From NCBI RefSeq assembly GCF_963422335.1, contig NZ_OY729424.1, forward strand, positions 1,860,001 to 1,924,000: a stretch of DNA of 64,000 bases, given 5' to 3'. Of this stretch, positions 62,240 to 64,000 are shown piece after piece. The stretch comes from an uncultured Roseateles sp. (lineage in GTDB: Bacteria > Pseudomonadota > Gammaproteobacteria > Burkholderiales > Burkholderiaceae_C). The position numbers and the translations under genes are program-made. Each line of letters starts with the position of its first letter. Position 1 is the stretch's first letter. The notes beneath the pieces are model-generated. The model was not told the origin of the DNA, made no database searches, and saw nothing but the letters and a program-made list of their open reading frames with translations.

Positions 62240-62506
62240 ATGGATCACGACTCGAATCGTCCGTCAGCGCATCCGCCGCAACATCCTCCGTTCTGGCGCT
62301 CGCGTTTCGGCATCGGCTGGATCGTCCTGGCCGCCGTGGCCGGTTGGTTCCTCTGGGAGGAGCACCGCGCCCATCTGCTGGGTTTCCTGCCCTATGCCTT
62401 CCTGCTGGCCTGCCCCTTGATGCATGTGTTCATGCATCGCGGCCACCACCATGGCGGAGAGCGTCACTCCCATCGCGATGACCGCAATGAAGGAGACCGG
62501 CCATGA
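62240..62506 (+). CDS. DUF2933 membrane protein
   Basis: An 88-residue protein with a basic/His-rich N-terminus, two membrane segments (GIGWIVLAAVAGWFLW and LLGFLPYAFLLACPLMHVFMH) and a His-rich tail (HRGHHHGGERHSHRDD). DUF2933 proteins occur in copper clusters; function unknown. Its stop overlaps the next start by 4 bases (ATGA). Confidence 0.85.
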   Translation: MDHDSNRPSAHPPQHPPFWRSRFGIGWIVLAAVAGWFLWEEHRAHLLGFLPYAFLLACPLMHVFMHRGHHHGGERHSHRDDRNEGDRP

Positions 62507-63165
62507 CGCACGACGCACCGGCCTATGGCCTCTGGTCCCTGGTGATTCTGAACTCGGCCGTATTCCTGATGTTCGCGTTCAGCTTCTTCAAACCGCAGTC
62601 GGCGCGGGATTGGCGCAGCTTCAGTGCCTTTGCCGCCTTCATCGTGGCGCTGTTCGTCGAGATGTACGGTTTTCCGCTGACCCTCTACCTGATGTCCGGC
62701 TGGCTGCAGACGCGCTATCCCGGGCTCGACCTGCTGAGCCACAACGCCGGACATCTGTGGTCCACGCTGCTGGGCGAGAAGGGCGCCCCCCACTTCGGTG
62801 CGCTGCACATCGCCAGCTACATCCTGCTCGGTGGTGGCTTCTGGCTGCTGTCGAGCGCCTGGCATGTGCTGTACCACGCGCAGCGCCGCCACGGCCTGGT
62901 GACGGTCGGGCCCTATGCCCGCATCCGGCATCCGCAATATGTGGCCTTCGTGCTGATACTGCTGGGCTTCCTCGTTCAATGGCCGACGCTGCTGACGCTG
63001 CTGATGTTCCCTATCCTGCTGGTGATGTATGGCCGTCTGGCCGTCACCGAGGAGCGCGACATGGAGCGCCAGTTCGGTGCCGAGTACCGTCTCTATGCAG
63101 AACGGACGCCCCGCTTCCTGCCCCGCTGGTCAGCGGGCACCCTTCCACCGAGTCGGGGAACTTGA
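62503..63165 (+). CDS. Isoprenylcysteine carboxyl methyltransferase-like membrane protein
   Basis: A 220-residue inner-membrane protein with about five membrane segments. The C-terminal ICMT/phospholipid methyltransferase motif is visible: VTVGPYARIRHPQYVAF, then EERDMERQFGAEYRLYAERTPRF, which in this fold binds SAM. Bacterial members are of unknown substrate and frequent in metal-resistance clusters. It is coupled to DUF2933. A MerR-type promoter for the next gene overlaps its last codons. Confidence 0.85.
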   Translation: MTHDAPAYGLWSLVILNSAVFLMFAFSFFKPQSARDWRSFSAFAAFIVALFVEMYGFPLTLYLMSGWLQTRYPGLDLLSHNAGHLWSTLLGEKGAPHFGALHIASYILLGGGFWLLSSAWHVLYHAQRRHGLVTVGPYARIRHPQYVAFVLILLGFLVQWPTLLTLLMFPILLVMYGRLAVTEERDMERQFGAEYRLYAERTPRFLPRWSAGTLPPSRGT

Positions 63166-63192
63166 CCTTGCCATGATGACAAGGCTGAAACT
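63162..63192 (+). promoter_or_regulatory. CueR-type (MerR-family) promoter of the copper ATPase
   Basis: TTGACC (-35, 63162-63167) and GAAACT (-10, 63187-63192) are 19 bases apart, the long spacing that MerR proteins correct. Between them CCTTGCC and GACAAGG form the dyad (one mismatch). This matches CueR sites such as TTGACCTTGCC...GGCAAGG of Pseudomonas copper ATPase promoters. It overlaps the stop codon of the ICMT-like gene. The cueR gene is not in the window. Confidence 0.8.
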
Positions 63193-63241
63193 TGGGTCAG
63201 CCTTGCTGCTAGCGAGCCGATAAACGCAAAGTGGGAATCGC

Positions 63242-64000
63242 ATGAAACACGTTGTCGAAGTGCCCGTCGCGGCGACGGTCTATGTCTGCCCCATGCATCC
63301 TCATATCCGGCAGACTCAGCCGAGCCGTTGCCCCGAGTGCGGGATGAATCTGGTGCCTGAGGGCGAGGCGAAGCAGGGGGCTCACGCGGGTCACGCGCAC
63401 CATCACGCGGGGGCCGCGCCGCAGGAGCATGGGCACCATGCCCGTGCGCCAATGTCGGGCATTGCGGCTCCAGCGCCGGCAGTCGGTGGGCCAACGATCT
63501 ACACCTGCCCGATGCATCCGGAGATCAGGCAGGACCACCCCGGCAACTGCCCCAAGTGCGGCATGACACTGGAGCTCCTGCTGCCTGAGCTGGAGGCAGA
63601 AGAGAACCCCGAGTTGCGCGATTTTCAGCGGCGCTTCGGGTGGACCCTGCCGCTGACCGTGATCGTCACCGTGTTGGCCATGGTCGGCCACCGGCTGCAG
63701 TGGTTCGAGATGGGCACGCAGAGCTGGATCGAGCTGGCCTTGACGCTGCCCGTGGTCCTGTGGGCCGGCTTGCCGTTCTTCCAGCGCGGCGCTCAGTCGG
63801 TGCTGAACCGCAGCCCGAATATGTGGACCTTGATCGGCCTAGGCACTGGCGCGGCCTTTGTCTACAGCGTCGTCGCCACCGTCGCGCCGCAGCTGTTCCC
63901 GGCCTCCTTCCAGGCGATGGGCCGCGTGGCGGTCTATTTCGAGGCGGCGGCGGTCATCATCTCGCTGACCCTGCTCGGTCAGATGCTGGAGCTGAAGGCG
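63242..64000 (+). CDS. Copper-translocating P-type ATPase (N-terminal part)
   Basis: The first 253 residues of a heavy-metal P1B ATPase; the rest lies beyond the window edge. It starts not with the usual MXCXXC domain but with two heavy-metal-binding HMBD/YHS-like units: YVCPMHPHIRQ...CPECGMNLVPEG and YTCPMHPEIRQ...CPKCGMTLEL, separated by a His-rich linker (HAHHHAGAAPQEHGHHA). Membrane segments begin near residue 130 (LPLTVIVTVLAMVGH, IELALTLPVVLWAG). ATG at 63242 is used. The CueR-type promoter makes Cu(I) export the likely role. Confidence 0.9.
   Translation, partial: MKHVVEVPVAATVYVCPMHPHIRQTQPSRCPECGMNLVPEGEAKQGAHAGHAHHHAGAAPQEHGHHARAPMSGIAAPAPAVGGPTIYTCPMHPEIRQDHPGNCPKCGMTLELLLPELEAEENPELRDFQRRFGWTLPLTVIVTVLAMVGHRLQWFEMGTQSWIELALTLPVVLWAGLPFFQRGAQSVLNRSPNMWTLIGLGTGAAFVYSVVATVAPQLFPASFQAMGRVAVYFEAAAVIISLTLLGQMLELKA

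Overview
The window looks like a chromosomal segment of a high-GC betaproteobacterium of the order Burkholderiales, probably near the Rubrivivax/Roseateles/Leptothrix group. The signs are a PEP-CTERM exported protein, the ahcY-tlyA-metF order behind an SAH riboswitch, a LysR/DUF2917 pair, two DUF4148 proteins and Burkholderiales-type housekeeping genes. This placement comes from gene content only. I saw no rRNA, tRNA or CRISPR array.

Bases 1-30052 are ordinary core genome, densely packed with many 4-base gene overlaps. They hold cca, a lytic transglycosylase, two 5-formyl-THF cyclo-ligase paralogues, ompW, the SAM/folate cycle (metF, tlyA, ahcY, metK), a hybrid histidine kinase with a PhnD-like binding protein, a diguanylate cyclase, an AlkX/YcaQ-type DNA glycosylase, two lipid A acyltransferases, dapF-DUF484-xerC, rlmI, an Lrp regulator and glmS. 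Regulatory RNA candidates stand out: an SAH riboswitch before ahcY, a SAM-II-like pseudoknot before metK, and a leader hairpin enclosing the ompW start. Several genes lack a Shine-Dalgarno sequence and carry a -10-like box 4-9 bases before the start codon, which suggests leaderless mRNAs.

The chromosome changes character directly after glmS, whose 3' end is the classic Tn7 attachment site. From about 30073 to 40600 the genes are sparse and mostly unknown: a metallophosphoesterase, exported unknowns, an XRE regulator, a probable AbiEi/DUF6088-like antitoxin overlapping a Fic toxin, an Abi_2/HEPN protein, and two related small proteins. Long gene-free stretches with hairpins lie between them. 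This reads as an accessory, defence-like zone.

From 41015 to the right edge lies a copper/silver resistance island. It contains CusCBA, CusRS, several CusF-like chaperones, a CopK-like protein, DUF411 proteins (one a chimera), two DUF4148 proteins, a TolC-multicopper oxidase-cupredoxin-DUF411-CusF operon, a Met-rich protein, DUF2933, an ICMT-like methyltransferase and the start of a copper P-type ATPase behind a CueR-type promoter. Six copies of a CusR/CopR-like box, each exactly 33 bp upstream of a -10-like hexamer, precede six genes for small exported proteins. This points to a small-protein copper regulon distinct from the efflux operons, and it is the most interesting signal in the window.
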